From contig JAFGHH010000032.1 in the NCBI GenBank assembly GCA_016930215.1, positions 1-41,756 of the forward strand: a stretch of DNA of 41,756 bases. The letters run 5' to 3'. The stretch is from Deltaproteobacteria bacterium (GTDB taxonomy: Bacteria > Myxococcota_A > Polyangia > DRWM01 > JAAZOP01). Shown here in pieces: positions 8,738 to 19,605 of this stretch (the stretch's first letter is position 1; each line of letters starts with the position of its first letter). The translations under genes and the position numbers were made by a program. Under the pieces are notes generated by a model that saw nothing but the letters and a program-made list of their open reading frames with translations, made no database searches and had not been told where the DNA came from.

Positions 8738-8796
8738 TCCGGTATGAAGGCGGTAGCCGGAGTCCGTTCGGTCGCACGGAACGGGAGTAGCCGACG

Positions 8797-12467
<3,671 letters not shown>

Positions 12468-12491
12468 ATTCCCGAACAGCTACGGCCCGGT

Positions 12492-12513
12492 GCGTCAATT
12501 GGTGAATTGACGC
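12492..12513. promoter_or_regulatory. Perfect palindrome overlapping a -35 box, likely operator
   Basis: GCGTCAATT and AATTGACGC are perfect reverse complements around a GGTG centre. The right arm contains TTGAC, the -35 element of the promoter for the gene at 12590, so a bound repressor would block polymerase. The site begins 25 bases after the gyrB stop. It could instead be a hairpin terminator for gyrB, but no T-run follows, which favours the operator reading. Confidence 0.5.
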
Positions 12514-12535
12514 CTGTTGGTGACCAGCGTACACT
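12507..12535 (+). promoter_or_regulatory. Sigma-70-type promoter for the envelope protein/pseudokinase unit
   Basis: TTGACG (12507-12512, five of six) and TACACT (12530-12535, four of six) are spaced by 17 bases. The predicted transcript start near 12542 gives a leader of about 48 bases to the ATG at 12590. The -35 lies within a perfect palindrome. Confidence 0.55.
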
Positions 12536-12589
12536 CGACACCGTTGCCTCGCGGGATGGACCCTCGGGCCGGGGAGACGAGAACAAGCC

Positions 12590-13477
12590 ATGAACAAGCG
12601 AAGGGTCGCGGTCTTCTGCCTTGCTTTGATCGTTGGGTTGCCGACGGCGCGCGCGGCGGAACCGACCGTTGTGATCGTGCCACCGCAGCACAATCTGACC
12701 GGCGATGCAGAGCGGGTCACCGGCGAGGTCATCGAACAAGTTTCTGGGAGCCTGACGGGGCAGGGCTACGTCGTCTTGCCCGGCAGCGCGGCTACCGCAT
12801 GCGAGGCGAGCCGCGGGACGACCGACGCAGCGGCCCTGGAAGCGGTCGCCCAACGTTGCGAAGTCCAGGCGGCGGTCGGCCTGAGCATCGATGCGTCCGC
12901 CATGGGCTACAACCTTCATTTCGTGCTCGTGGACCTCGAGGGAACCATCGTCTCCGACCAGCAGAGCACGTGCGACTTCTGCACCGAACAGGAAATGGTT
13001 GCCAAGTGGGGCGAGCTTGCCGCCGAGGCCGGACCGCCGTCCGCGACGCTCGTGGCGTCTGCGACAGCCGGCAGCGAAGCGACGCCGGAGGAACCGGTGG
13101 AACCGCTTCCCCCGCTCGTCGTCGAGGAACCCGAATCCTCCTTCGGGATCGAGGACGTGCCGTGGTGGTTCTGGGCCGGTGCCGGCGCATCGCTGGCCGT
13201 CAGCCTGGGTGTCGGGCTCCCGTTGATCCTGATCGACGGCGAGCCGACCTGCGACGGACCGCTCGAGAGCTGTCCCGAGCTGTACGACACCGACGCCCTC
13301 GGCTACACCATGCTCGCGCTCGGCATCGCCGGACTCGCCGGCGTCGGTGTCGGTCTGTACCTCGTGATCGCCGCCGACGACGACGACGGCGAGGAAGCGG
13401 ACAGCGACAGTACGCCGGAGGCCGGGATCGCGCTCGTTCCCGGGCCGGGCGGACTGGTCCTGCACGGTTTCTTCTAG
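12590..13477 (+). CDS. Exported membrane protein of unknown function
   Basis: Not recognised. The 295-residue product has a signal peptide (first 23 or so residues, ending ARA), a soluble domain of about 130 residues beginning TVVIVPPQHNLTGDAERV with several cysteines (CDFC among them), a proline/glutamate-rich linker, and two hydrophobic segments (about 189-214 and 235-260) flanking a short cysteine-containing loop (TCDGPLESCPELYD). An acidic run DDDDGEE follows the second segment. ATG 12590 gives the signal peptide and has GGGGAGA upstream. Only 21 bases separate it from the pseudokinase gene, so they are probably co-expressed from the promoter at 12507. Secreted proteins with a two-helix C-terminus are common in Myxococcota, but no function can be assigned. 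Confidence 0.85.
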   Translation: MNKRRVAVFCLALIVGLPTARAAEPTVVIVPPQHNLTGDAERVTGEVIEQVSGSLTGQGYVVLPGSAATACEASRGTTDAAALEAVAQRCEVQAAVGLSIDASAMGYNLHFVLVDLEGTIVSDQQSTCDFCTEQEMVAKWGELAAEAGPPSATLVASATAGSEATPEEPVEPLPPLVVEEPESSFGIEDVPWWFWAGAGASLAVSLGVGLPLILIDGEPTCDGPLESCPELYDTDALGYTMLALGIAGLAGVGVGLYLVIAADDDDGEEADSDSTPEAGIALVPGPGGLVLHGFF

Positions 13478-13498
13478 AACCAGGGCGGGAGGACGACC

Positions 13499-15880
13499 AT
13501 GCGGCTCTGCCAGACGTGCGGGCGTCTTCTTGACGACGGAACGGAGACGTGTCCGCAGGACGGAACGAAGCTCGTGGAGTTCAAGCCGACGCTCGAACCC
13601 GGGCAGAAGGTCGCCGGTGGCTTTTCCATCGTCGGCGGGATCGGCGTCGGCCCGAGCGGCGAGATCTACGAGGGTCGGGCGGATGACGGGGGTGGGAAGG
13701 TGGTCGTCCGGCTCCTGTCGGCCGACATGACCAAGGACAAGCGGCTGTCCGACGTGGTCCGGCGCCACCTGCTGAAGCAGCAGGAATTCAACCACAAGTA
13801 TGTCGTGCGGACGCGCGCCGTGGACCAGCACGAGGAGCGGATCCTGTTCGTGCGGGACTGGGTCGAGGGGACGCGGCTGGAGGACCTCCTGCTCAGCGAA
13901 GGCGCCCTGAGCGTCCAGCGAACGCTTGCCCTCGGCATTCGAGTCTGCACGGCCCTTGCCGAGGCGCACAGGGTCGGGCTGCTGCACCTGCAGCTGCGGG
14001 CATCGAACATCTTTGTCGTAACGGGGGCCGAGGGGGACGGCGAGTCGATTCGACTGGTGGACTTCGGCGTCGGACCGCGCTGCAAGGTCGGTGTGCGGCC
14101 GTACTACGGTGCCCCGGGCACGCTGTCCCCGGAGCAGGTCGAAGGGAAGATCGTTTCCTTCAAGTCGGACATGTTCGCCGCCGGGTTGCTGCTTTATCGG
14201 ATGCTCGCCGGGAAGCACGCCTTCGAGGGTCCGGATGACGTGGTGGTCAAGCAGATCTGCGAGGCCACGGTCCCGCCGATCAAGTATCGGCCGGGGGATC
14301 CGATCCCGATGGAGCTGTGGACCTTCGTCCGGCAGGCGCTGGAGAAGAAGCCGATTCATCGCCCGATCGGGATGGCCCAGATGGCCGACCGACTCAAGGA
14401 GCTGGCCGGAGACGCCGCCGCCGGCCGCCTGTCGCTCGAACCGCCGATCCCTGGGGAGAACGGCGCTGCCCGCAGCGTGGGCGTCGGAGAGTCGGCGGGT
14501 CCCTCCCCGGAAGCCGAACGAACCCCGATTGGGCGGATCGCGCTGCGGAAGCAGATCGTCGAAACGAAGGAGACACCGGCGGACGGCGATGAAGTCGCGG
14601 GAATCGACGTGGACGTCTCGGTGGAAGACCTGCAGGAGGTCGTGGCCGCGGCGACGCCCGGCGTGCCCCAGAAGGCCTCGGAAGCGGCCGCAGAGCCCGC
14701 GGCGGAGGGCTCGCCGTCCAGCGGCAGCCAGGAAGGGTCGCCGGTCGGCGGCGAGGCGAAAGGCGACACGAAGCAGGCCGCGGAGGCGGAACCGGGGAAA
14801 CCGGTCGCTCCTCCGGTAGGCCCCAAGCCGCCCCCCAAGCCGCCCAAGACCGCGGCGACACCCGCCAAGGACGAGGCCCAAGACGTCCCGCGGCCGTCCT
14901 CGGACACCCTGCCGATGGAACCGGAGATCCTCGAGGAAGTCGCCATTCCACCGCCGATGAAGACGGCGCAGCTGCCGCCGCGGCGCGGCGCCGACGGTGT
15001 CGAGGAGCTCCTGGCGACGACGTTCCGGCGAGGGTTGCTGTACGGGCTCGGCATCGGCCTGGCCGTCGCGGTGGTCGTGTTCTTGCTGGCGCGGTTCGTG
15101 GGACGGTCGGACCGTGCCGCGGCGCCGTGCACGCCGGAAGGCCGGGCGGGGGAGGCGGCGGACGCGGGTCCGACGGATCCCCGGTTGACCGCCGCGGGTC
15201 CGATGCAGGTCAGCCTGGTGGTGGACGGCAACGGCGGGCCAGGGGGCGAGTCGGAGGAGGAGGCCGGAAGCGCGGCGGCGGAAGATGCGGAGGCGGTTCC
15301 TCCGGCGGAGGCGGAACCGACGACTCCGGCCGATGCGGACCTCGCGGGCACCGACGTGCAGGCGCTTCCCGCCGATGCTGCGACCGAGTCCGCGGATTCC
15401 GCACGGAGGCCCGCCGATCGGACGGCACCGGCGGACGCGGGCGTCACGACGGCCAGCGAGGCCGGACGACCCGCCGATGTGCGCCCGGACAGCGGGCGAA
15501 GCGGGACGAGCAGCGTCTCGGCCGAGGACCTGGCGCGGGCGAACGAGCTGGTCTCCGAGGGGGACGCGGGGCTCGCCGCGCGGAACTTCGCCGGTGCGCG
15601 GGCCGCCTACGAAGAAGCGTTGCGGCTCCATCCGCAGAACAGCCGTGCGAAGATCGGACTGGGCCGCACGGCATTCCAGCAGGGGAATTTCGAGGATGCG
15701 GTGCGGTATCTCGAGCCGATCTATCGCAACCAGGGGAACATGGACCTCGGCATGGCCTACGTCCGCGTCGGCCGGCTCGGGGACGCCAAGCGGCAGTTCG
15801 AGAAACTGCTGGAGCGCAACCCGAACAACAGCGATGCCCAGCGGGCCCTCGACGCGGTTCGACGCCAGCTCGGCGAATAG
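13499..15880 (+). CDS. Zinc-ribbon/pseudokinase membrane protein with C-terminal TPRs
   Basis: A 793-residue protein with an N-terminal zinc-ribbon-like motif (C4, C7, C18 and CPQDG), a Ser/Thr-kinase-like domain (about 35-300), a long Ala/Pro/Glu-rich linker, one membrane helix (about 512-534), a second low-complexity linker and TPRs (about 675-790). The kinase fold is recognisable from GGIGVGPSGEIYEG, DFG (D188) and SPEQ, but the catalytic HRD is HLQ (Q165 replaces Asp) and the ATP-binding lysine is R71 in VVVRLL. It is therefore predicted to bind ligands or partners rather than phosphorylate. The kinase part should be cytoplasmic and the TPRs periplasmic. ATG 13499 has GGGAGG upstream. The rubrerythrin-like gene starts 11 bases after its stop. 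Confidence 0.9.
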   Translation: MRLCQTCGRLLDDGTETCPQDGTKLVEFKPTLEPGQKVAGGFSIVGGIGVGPSGEIYEGRADDGGGKVVVRLLSADMTKDKRLSDVVRRHLLKQQEFNHKYVVRTRAVDQHEERILFVRDWVEGTRLEDLLLSEGALSVQRTLALGIRVCTALAEAHRVGLLHLQLRASNIFVVTGAEGDGESIRLVDFGVGPRCKVGVRPYYGAPGTLSPEQVEGKIVSFKSDMFAAGLLLYRMLAGKHAFEGPDDVVVKQICEATVPPIKYRPGDPIPMELWTFVRQALEKKPIHRPIGMAQMADRLKELAGDAAAGRLSLEPPIPGENGAARSVGVGESAGPSPEAERTPIGRIALRKQIVETKETPADGDEVAGIDVDVSVEDLQEVVAAATPGVPQKASEAAAEPAAEGSPSSGSQEGSPVGGEAKGDTKQAAEAEPGKPVAPPVGPKPPPKPPKTAATPAKDEAQDVPRPSSDTLPMEPEILEEVAIPPPMKTAQLPPRRGADGVEELLATTFRRGLLYGLGIGLAVAVVVFLLARFVGRSDRAAAPCTPEGRAGEAADAGPTDPRLTAAGPMQVSLVVDGNGGPGGESEEEAGSAAAEDAEAVPPAEAEPTTPADADLAGTDVQALPADAATESADSARRPADRTAPADAGVTTASEAGRPADVRPDSGRSGTSSVSAEDLARANELVSEGDAGLAARNFAGARAAYEEALRLHPQNSRAKIGLGRTAFQQGNFEDAVRYLEPIYRNQGNMDLGMAYVRVGRLGDAKRQFEKLLERNPNNSDAQRALDAVRRQLGE

Positions 15881-15891
15881 GGGACACGACG

Positions 15892-16404
15892 ATGGGCGAG
15901 AGCCGGACGCAGCTGCTCGAGGCCTTGCGGCAGGCGATCGCCGCCGAGTACGAGGGATACGGCTTCTACCTCATGGCCGCCCGGAGCACCGACGACGAGC
16001 AGGGACGAACGGTGTTCCAGGCGCTGGCCGACGAGGAGCTGCAGCATGCGGCCTACCTCAAGGCGCAACATCGCTCGCTTGCCGAAACCGGGCGGGTCGA
16101 CGCGCAAGTGCAGCTGGGCCGACCGCGCGCCGTGGCGGCCGGCAGCCCGATCTTCTCGGCGGCGTTGCGGGAGCGGATCGGGGACGCCCACTTCGAGATG
16201 AGCGCGTTGGGGGTGGGCGTGCACCTGGAGCAGAGCTCGATCGAGTTCTATCGTGCACAGGCGCGCCAGGCGGCCGATCCGGCCGTGCGACAGTTCTTCG
16301 AGGAGCTGGCGGAGTGGGAGCGCGGGCACCACGAGGCGCTGTTGACGCAACAGCGGTCGTTGCAGGACGACTACTGGTCCCGCAACGGTTTCGCCCCCTT
16401 CTGA
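15892..16404 (+). CDS. Rubrerythrin/ferritin-like diiron protein
   Basis: A 170-residue four-helix-bundle protein of the ferritin-like family that probably reduces peroxide or handles iron in the cytoplasm. Iron-ligand motifs recur twice: E19 (AAEYEGYGF) with DEELQH (E49, H52), and the HLEQSSIEFY region with ELAEWERGHHE (E143, H146). There is no C-terminal rubredoxin domain, so it is a short rubrerythrin-type protein and not classical rubrerythrin. ATG 15892 is preceded by AGGGGA. It follows the pseudokinase gene after 11 bases, so they may be in one operon, although a functional link is not obvious. The family assignment is firm; the reaction is inferred. Confidence 0.88.
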   Translation: MGESRTQLLEALRQAIAAEYEGYGFYLMAARSTDDEQGRTVFQALADEELQHAAYLKAQHRSLAETGRVDAQVQLGRPRAVAAGSPIFSAALRERIGDAHFEMSALGVGVHLEQSSIEFYRAQARQAADPAVRQFFEELAEWERGHHEALLTQQRSLQDDYWSRNGFAPF

Positions 16405-16457
16405 CGCGCATCCGACGATTGCCTCCCGGACCGGAGTTCGGGTAGGGTCCCCGCACC

Positions 16458-17954
16458 ATGGCCGGCCTGCGAGCAGCGTTTCGCGTCAAGGGACTGGACC
16501 GGATTCTGGGGGAGGCCGAGCAACAGAAACACCGCCTCAAGCGCGTTCTCGGGCCGATCGATCTGATCGTTTTCGGCATCGGCGGCATCATCGGAGCAGG
16601 CATCTTCGCGCTGGTCGGGACGGCAGCCGCGGGCGACGCCGTGCGGCTGGGCGCCGGGCCCGCGCTGGTCGTCTCGTTCCTGCTCACCGGCGCGGCGTGC
16701 GCCTTCGCCGGCCTGTGCTATGCCGAGTTCGCAAGCCTGGTGCCGATTTCGGGGAGCGCCTACACCTACGCCTACGCAACGCTGGGCGAGCTCATCGCCT
16801 GGATCATCGGTTGGGATCTGATCCTCGAATACGCCGTCGGGAACGTCGCGGTGGCCGTGTCCTGGTCGGGCTACTTCTGCGAGTTCATCCGAGGTTTCGG
16901 CTACGAGTTTCCGGTCTGGCTGGCGACCGATCTGCGGACCGCGCTCCAGACGCCGGAGATCCTCGCCCAGGCGCCCCACGTTTTCGGCATTCCGATCGTC
17001 TTCAATTTCCCGGCGGTTTTCATCGTCATGGCGCTCACCGCGGTGCTGGTCGTCGGGATCAAGGAGAGCGCCCGCTTCACCGCCGTGATGGTGGCGATCA
17101 AGCTGGTGGTCCTGGCGTTCTTCGTGATCGCCGGGCTGTTCTGGGTCCAACCCGAGAACTGGAGCCCCTTCGCGCCGAACGGCTGGGCCGGGATCCAGGC
17201 GGGCGCCGCGGTGATCTTCTTCGCCTACATCGGCTTCGACGCGGTGTCGACGATGGCCGAGGAGACGCGGAATCCGTCCCGCAACCTTCCGATCGGCATT
17301 CTCGGCTCGCTGGTGATCTGCACGGTGATCTACATCATCGTGGCCGCGGTGCTGACGGGCATGGTGCCGTGGAACGAGCTGAACACCGCCGAGCCGCTCT
17401 CGGTGGCGATGCGGAAGGTCGGGGCCCCCAACTGGGCGGGCGGCATCATCGCCTTCGGGTCGATCGTCGCCCATACCGCCGTGCTGTTCGTGTTCCAGCT
17501 CGGACAACCCCGTATCTTCTACGCCATGTCGCGGGACGGACTGCTCCCGCCGGCGCTGTCCCGGGTCCATCCGCGGTTCCGGACGCCGCACACGGCCACG
17601 ATCTGGTGCGGCGTCGTCGTGGCGCTCGCTTCCTCGGTCGCGAGCCTCGACGAGATGGCCGACCTGTGCAACATCGGGACGTTGTCGGCCTTCCTGCTGG
17701 TCTGCGCCGGGATTCTCGTGCTGCGCTACCGTGACCCCGACCGACCCCGACCGTTCCGGACCCCGTTCGTTCCCGTGGTGCCGATCCTCGGGATCCTGGC
17801 GTGCCTGTACCTGATCCTCGGCCTGCCCTCGACCGCCTGGATCCGGTTCGCGGTCTGGTTTGCCATCGGCCTCGGGTTGTACCTGGCCTATGGCCTGCGC
17901 CACAGCCGGCTGCGGCGCGAGGAGGCGGCGAAGGAGGAGGGGAAGGGCGGCTGA
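16458..17954 (+). CDS. APC-family amino acid permease (cationic amino acid transporter type)
   Basis: Inner-membrane secondary transporter of 498 residues with about twelve or more membrane helices. The first helix carries GIGGIIGAGIFALVG, the substrate-binding motif of APC permeases. Further family signatures are EFASLVPISGSAYTYAYATL, FFAYIGFDAVSTMAEETRNP and QPRIFYAMSRDGLLP, all typical of the CAT branch. The basic C-terminus is cytoplasmic. Substrate specificity cannot be read from sequence; related proteins carry cationic or broad neutral amino acids. ATG 16458 begins the normal cytoplasmic N-terminus; the ribosome site is weak. The gene is 53 bases after the diiron-protein gene and converges on the redox operon with a 25-base gap. 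Confidence 0.93.
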   Translation: MAGLRAAFRVKGLDRILGEAEQQKHRLKRVLGPIDLIVFGIGGIIGAGIFALVGTAAAGDAVRLGAGPALVVSFLLTGAACAFAGLCYAEFASLVPISGSAYTYAYATLGELIAWIIGWDLILEYAVGNVAVAVSWSGYFCEFIRGFGYEFPVWLATDLRTALQTPEILAQAPHVFGIPIVFNFPAVFIVMALTAVLVVGIKESARFTAVMVAIKLVVLAFFVIAGLFWVQPENWSPFAPNGWAGIQAGAAVIFFAYIGFDAVSTMAEETRNPSRNLPIGILGSLVICTVIYIIVAAVLTGMVPWNELNTAEPLSVAMRKVGAPNWAGGIIAFGSIVAHTAVLFVFQLGQPRIFYAMSRDGLLPPALSRVHPRFRTPHTATIWCGVVVALASSVASLDEMADLCNIGTLSAFLLVCAGILVLRYRDPDRPRPFRTPFVPVVPILGILACLYLILGLPSTAWIRFAVWFAIGLGLYLAYGLRHSRLRREEAAKEEGKGG

Positions 17955-17979
17955 TCCGGGCCGACGGTCGCAGGCAGGC

Positions 17980-18393
17980 TCACTCCTGCGGCGTCTCCAC
18001 GGTCCCGGCACCGAAGAAGTTGAGGTTGGAGTAGATGTCGGCGTTCTCGCCGTAGGAGCGGACCTCTTCCTTCGTGATGTAGAACGTGGCGTGCTCGCCG
18101 TAGCGGCGGGCGAAGTGCACGCGCCCTTCGGTGCCGTTGGTGAGCCGGAAGCCGAGCTCGGCGAAGTTGTCGTTCGCGCGCGAGACGAGGCTCTTGCTGC
18201 AGACGGGGCAGCGGAACTCCAACCGGTCGCCGGGCTCGATCGCCAGCCCGTCCGGGGCGATCACCTCGTAGTTGCCGGGCTGCGGACTGAACAGCAGCAG
18301 GCCGCTGGTGCCCTCCTTGGTGGCGGTCAGGATGATCTTGACGTTCGGATTGAGCGTCGAACCACACGCCGGGCAGAAGTAGACGCGCTTCAT
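17980..18393 (-). CDS. Zinc-ribbon protein of unknown function, last gene of redox operon
   Basis: A 137-residue protein not recognised as a named family. It starts with a zinc-ribbon half CPAC (C7, C10) and has a second CPVC (C62, C65), together enough for one structural zinc site. Between and after these is a soluble domain with GDRLEFR and a C-terminal EHATFYITKEEVRSYGE. No membrane segment or signal peptide is present, so it is cytoplasmic. ATG 18393 has GGAGG seven bases upstream. It lies 14 bases after the four-cluster ferredoxin gene and ends the ten-gene operon, which suggests a role in assembly or control of the redox enzyme; that is inference from position only. Confidence 0.83.
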   Translation of the reverse strand: MKRVYFCPACGSTLNPNVKIILTATKEGTSGLLLFSPQPGNYEVIAPDGLAIEPGDRLEFRCPVCSKSLVSRANDNFAELGFRLTNGTEGRVHFARRYGEHATFYITKEEVRSYGENADIYSNLNFFGAGTVETPQE

Positions 18394-18407
18394 CACCGCA
18401 CCTCCAA

Positions 18408-18830
18408 TCAATCGACTTGTTCGAGTGCGCCGGACGGGCAGTAGCGCGCGCACTGCGGATCCCCGCCGCACAGATCGCACTTGTAGACGAGCGTCCGTCC
18501 GGCATCGAAGCCGAGATTGCCCCAGGGGCACGCCGCGACGCAGGCCCGACAACGGATGCACCGGTCCTCGTGGACGAGCACCGTCCCGGTGTGGTCGTCC
18601 CGCTGCAGGGCCTGCGTGGGACAGACCTGGACGCAGGCCGCCTGGTCGCACTGCAGGCAGACGACCGGAATGCCCCGCTCCGGCGGGCGGATCGGGAAGG
18701 CACGGATCCGCGTCAGGCCGGGCATCAGAGAACCGCCGGCCGTGCTCACCGGATGGGAGAACGCGCATGCGATCTCGCACGTTCGACAACCGATGCACCG
18801 CGAAGGAGTGACCGTCAACCGCTTGGCCAT
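18408..18830 (-). CDS. Four-cluster [4Fe-4S] ferredoxin-like electron carrier
   Basis: A 140-residue cytoplasmic iron-sulfur protein with sixteen cysteines in four groups: C12/15/18/22, C58/61/66/70, C91/94/97/101 and C118/121/127/131. This spacing matches the electron-transfer subunits of the HycB/DMSO-reductase-B type and the small polyferredoxins that accompany aldehyde oxidoreductases. It should carry four [4Fe-4S] clusters and pass electrons between the 2-oxoacid oxidoreductase and the NuoEFG-like subunits encoded upstream. No twin-arginine signal is present, so it stays in the cytoplasm. The start ATG lies 10 bases after the stop of the NuoG-like gene. Cluster number is directly supported; partner assignment is inferred from the operon. 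Confidence 0.9.
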   Translation of the reverse strand: MAKRLTVTPSRCIGCRTCEIACAFSHPVSTAGGSLMPGLTRIRAFPIRPPERGIPVVCLQCDQAACVQVCPTQALQRDDHTGTVLVHEDRCIRCRACVAACPWGNLGFDAGRTLVYKCDLCGGDPQCARYCPSGALEQVD

Positions 18831-18840
18831 GGCCTCGCCC

Positions 18841-19593
18841 CTACTTCCCCACCAGATCCAGGAACTGCCGGCTCGCCTGTTCCCGGCGGCAACGGTCGCA
18901 GGTACCGAACGACTCGGCCGGCAGACCGGTGCGTGCCACCAGATGCTGCGCGTGTTCGCGGGTCAGCGACGGCGTACCGCAGACCGGACACACGAGGCGC
19001 TCGAACGTGCGGCCCCAGATGCGCCGCGAGGTTCCGTGATCGACCATCTCGATGGCGCCCGTCGGGCAGGACAGGGCGCACGCACCGCAACCGATGCAGG
19101 CCGAGGCATCCTCGCCGAACGGGAGCGAGACCTTCCCGGCGGCTCCCCGCCCGGCCGTGCTGATGGCGTTCGCGCCGACGGCGGCGCAGGCCCGCACGCA
19201 GATGTTGCACAGGATGCACTTGTCGGGGTCGATTCGCGGGACGAACGAGGTGCGCTTGACACCGTGCTCGAGCGCCAGCTCGCGGATCCGGGGCGCCTCG
19301 GGCGCCCGGGCCAGCAACAGGTCGAGCAGCACGGCGCGGATGCGCAGGATGCGCGGCGTGTGGGTCTCCACGCGCAGCCCTTCCTCCACCGGCTGGAGGC
19401 ACGACGGCACCACGCGGGTCGGGCCGCCGGAAGCACGGGTCATCTCGACGACGCAGAGGCGGCAACCGCCCCAGGTTTCCAGGCCGGCGTGCTCGCACAG
19501 CGTCGGGATGGCGATGCCGTTCCGGCGTGCCACCTGCAACACCGTCTCCTCGGGGCTGGCGATCAGGTCGCGTCCGTTGAGGGTGACGATCAT
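18841..19593 (-). CDS. Short NuoG/HydA-N-terminus-like iron-sulfur subunit
   Basis: A 250-residue electron-transfer subunit. A plant-type [2Fe-2S] domain at the N-terminus has C33, C44, C47 and C65, and two [4Fe-4S] motifs follow (C126/129/132/136 and C166/169/172/176). The His-Cys cluster motif that normally sits between these in NuoG and iron hydrogenases is absent: the stretch LLLARAPEAPRIREL has no ligands. The C-terminus adds C202/C205 and C232/C235, a rubredoxin- or zinc-like knot. There is no molybdopterin or H-cluster domain, so it resembles a HoxU-like or stand-alone gamma subunit that links the NuoF-like subunit to ferredoxin. GAGGAG precedes the ATG at 19593; the NuoF-like stop is 12 bases upstream. 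Confidence 0.88.
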   Translation of the reverse strand: MIVTLNGRDLIASPEETVLQVARRNGIAIPTLCEHAGLETWGGCRLCVVEMTRASGGPTRVVPSCLQPVEEGLRVETHTPRILRIRAVLLDLLLARAPEAPRIRELALEHGVKRTSFVPRIDPDKCILCNICVRACAAVGANAISTAGRGAAGKVSLPFGEDASACIGCGACALSCPTGAIEMVDHGTSRRIWGRTFERLVCPVCGTPSLTREHAQHLVARTGLPAESFGTCDRCRREQASRQFLDLVGK

Positions 19594-19605
19594 CGGCCGG
19601 CTCCT

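Larger units (their letters stand above)
8489..8796. other. Probable replication origin (oriC) in the dnaA-dnaN spacer
   Basis: A 308-base spacer without a supported gene. It contains a DnaA box TTGTCCACA (8598-8606), an inverted near-match TGTGGTCAA (8561-8569; reverse complement TTGACCACA), a weak TCGTCCACC (8659-8667), then a C-rich run and an AT-rich stretch (about 8701-8737, near two-thirds A+T) that could be the unwinding element. The plus strand is strongly C-rich up to about 8700 and turns G/A-rich from about 8740, as expected at an origin. Its position between dnaA and dnaN is a common place for oriC. Inference from sequence only. Confidence 0.65.

Noticed and set aside
8485-8790. 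Small 101-codon frame overlapping the dnaA stop
   Set aside because: It lies over the DnaA boxes and AT-rich stretch, its translation has no family features, and there is no ribosome site other than dnaA sequence.
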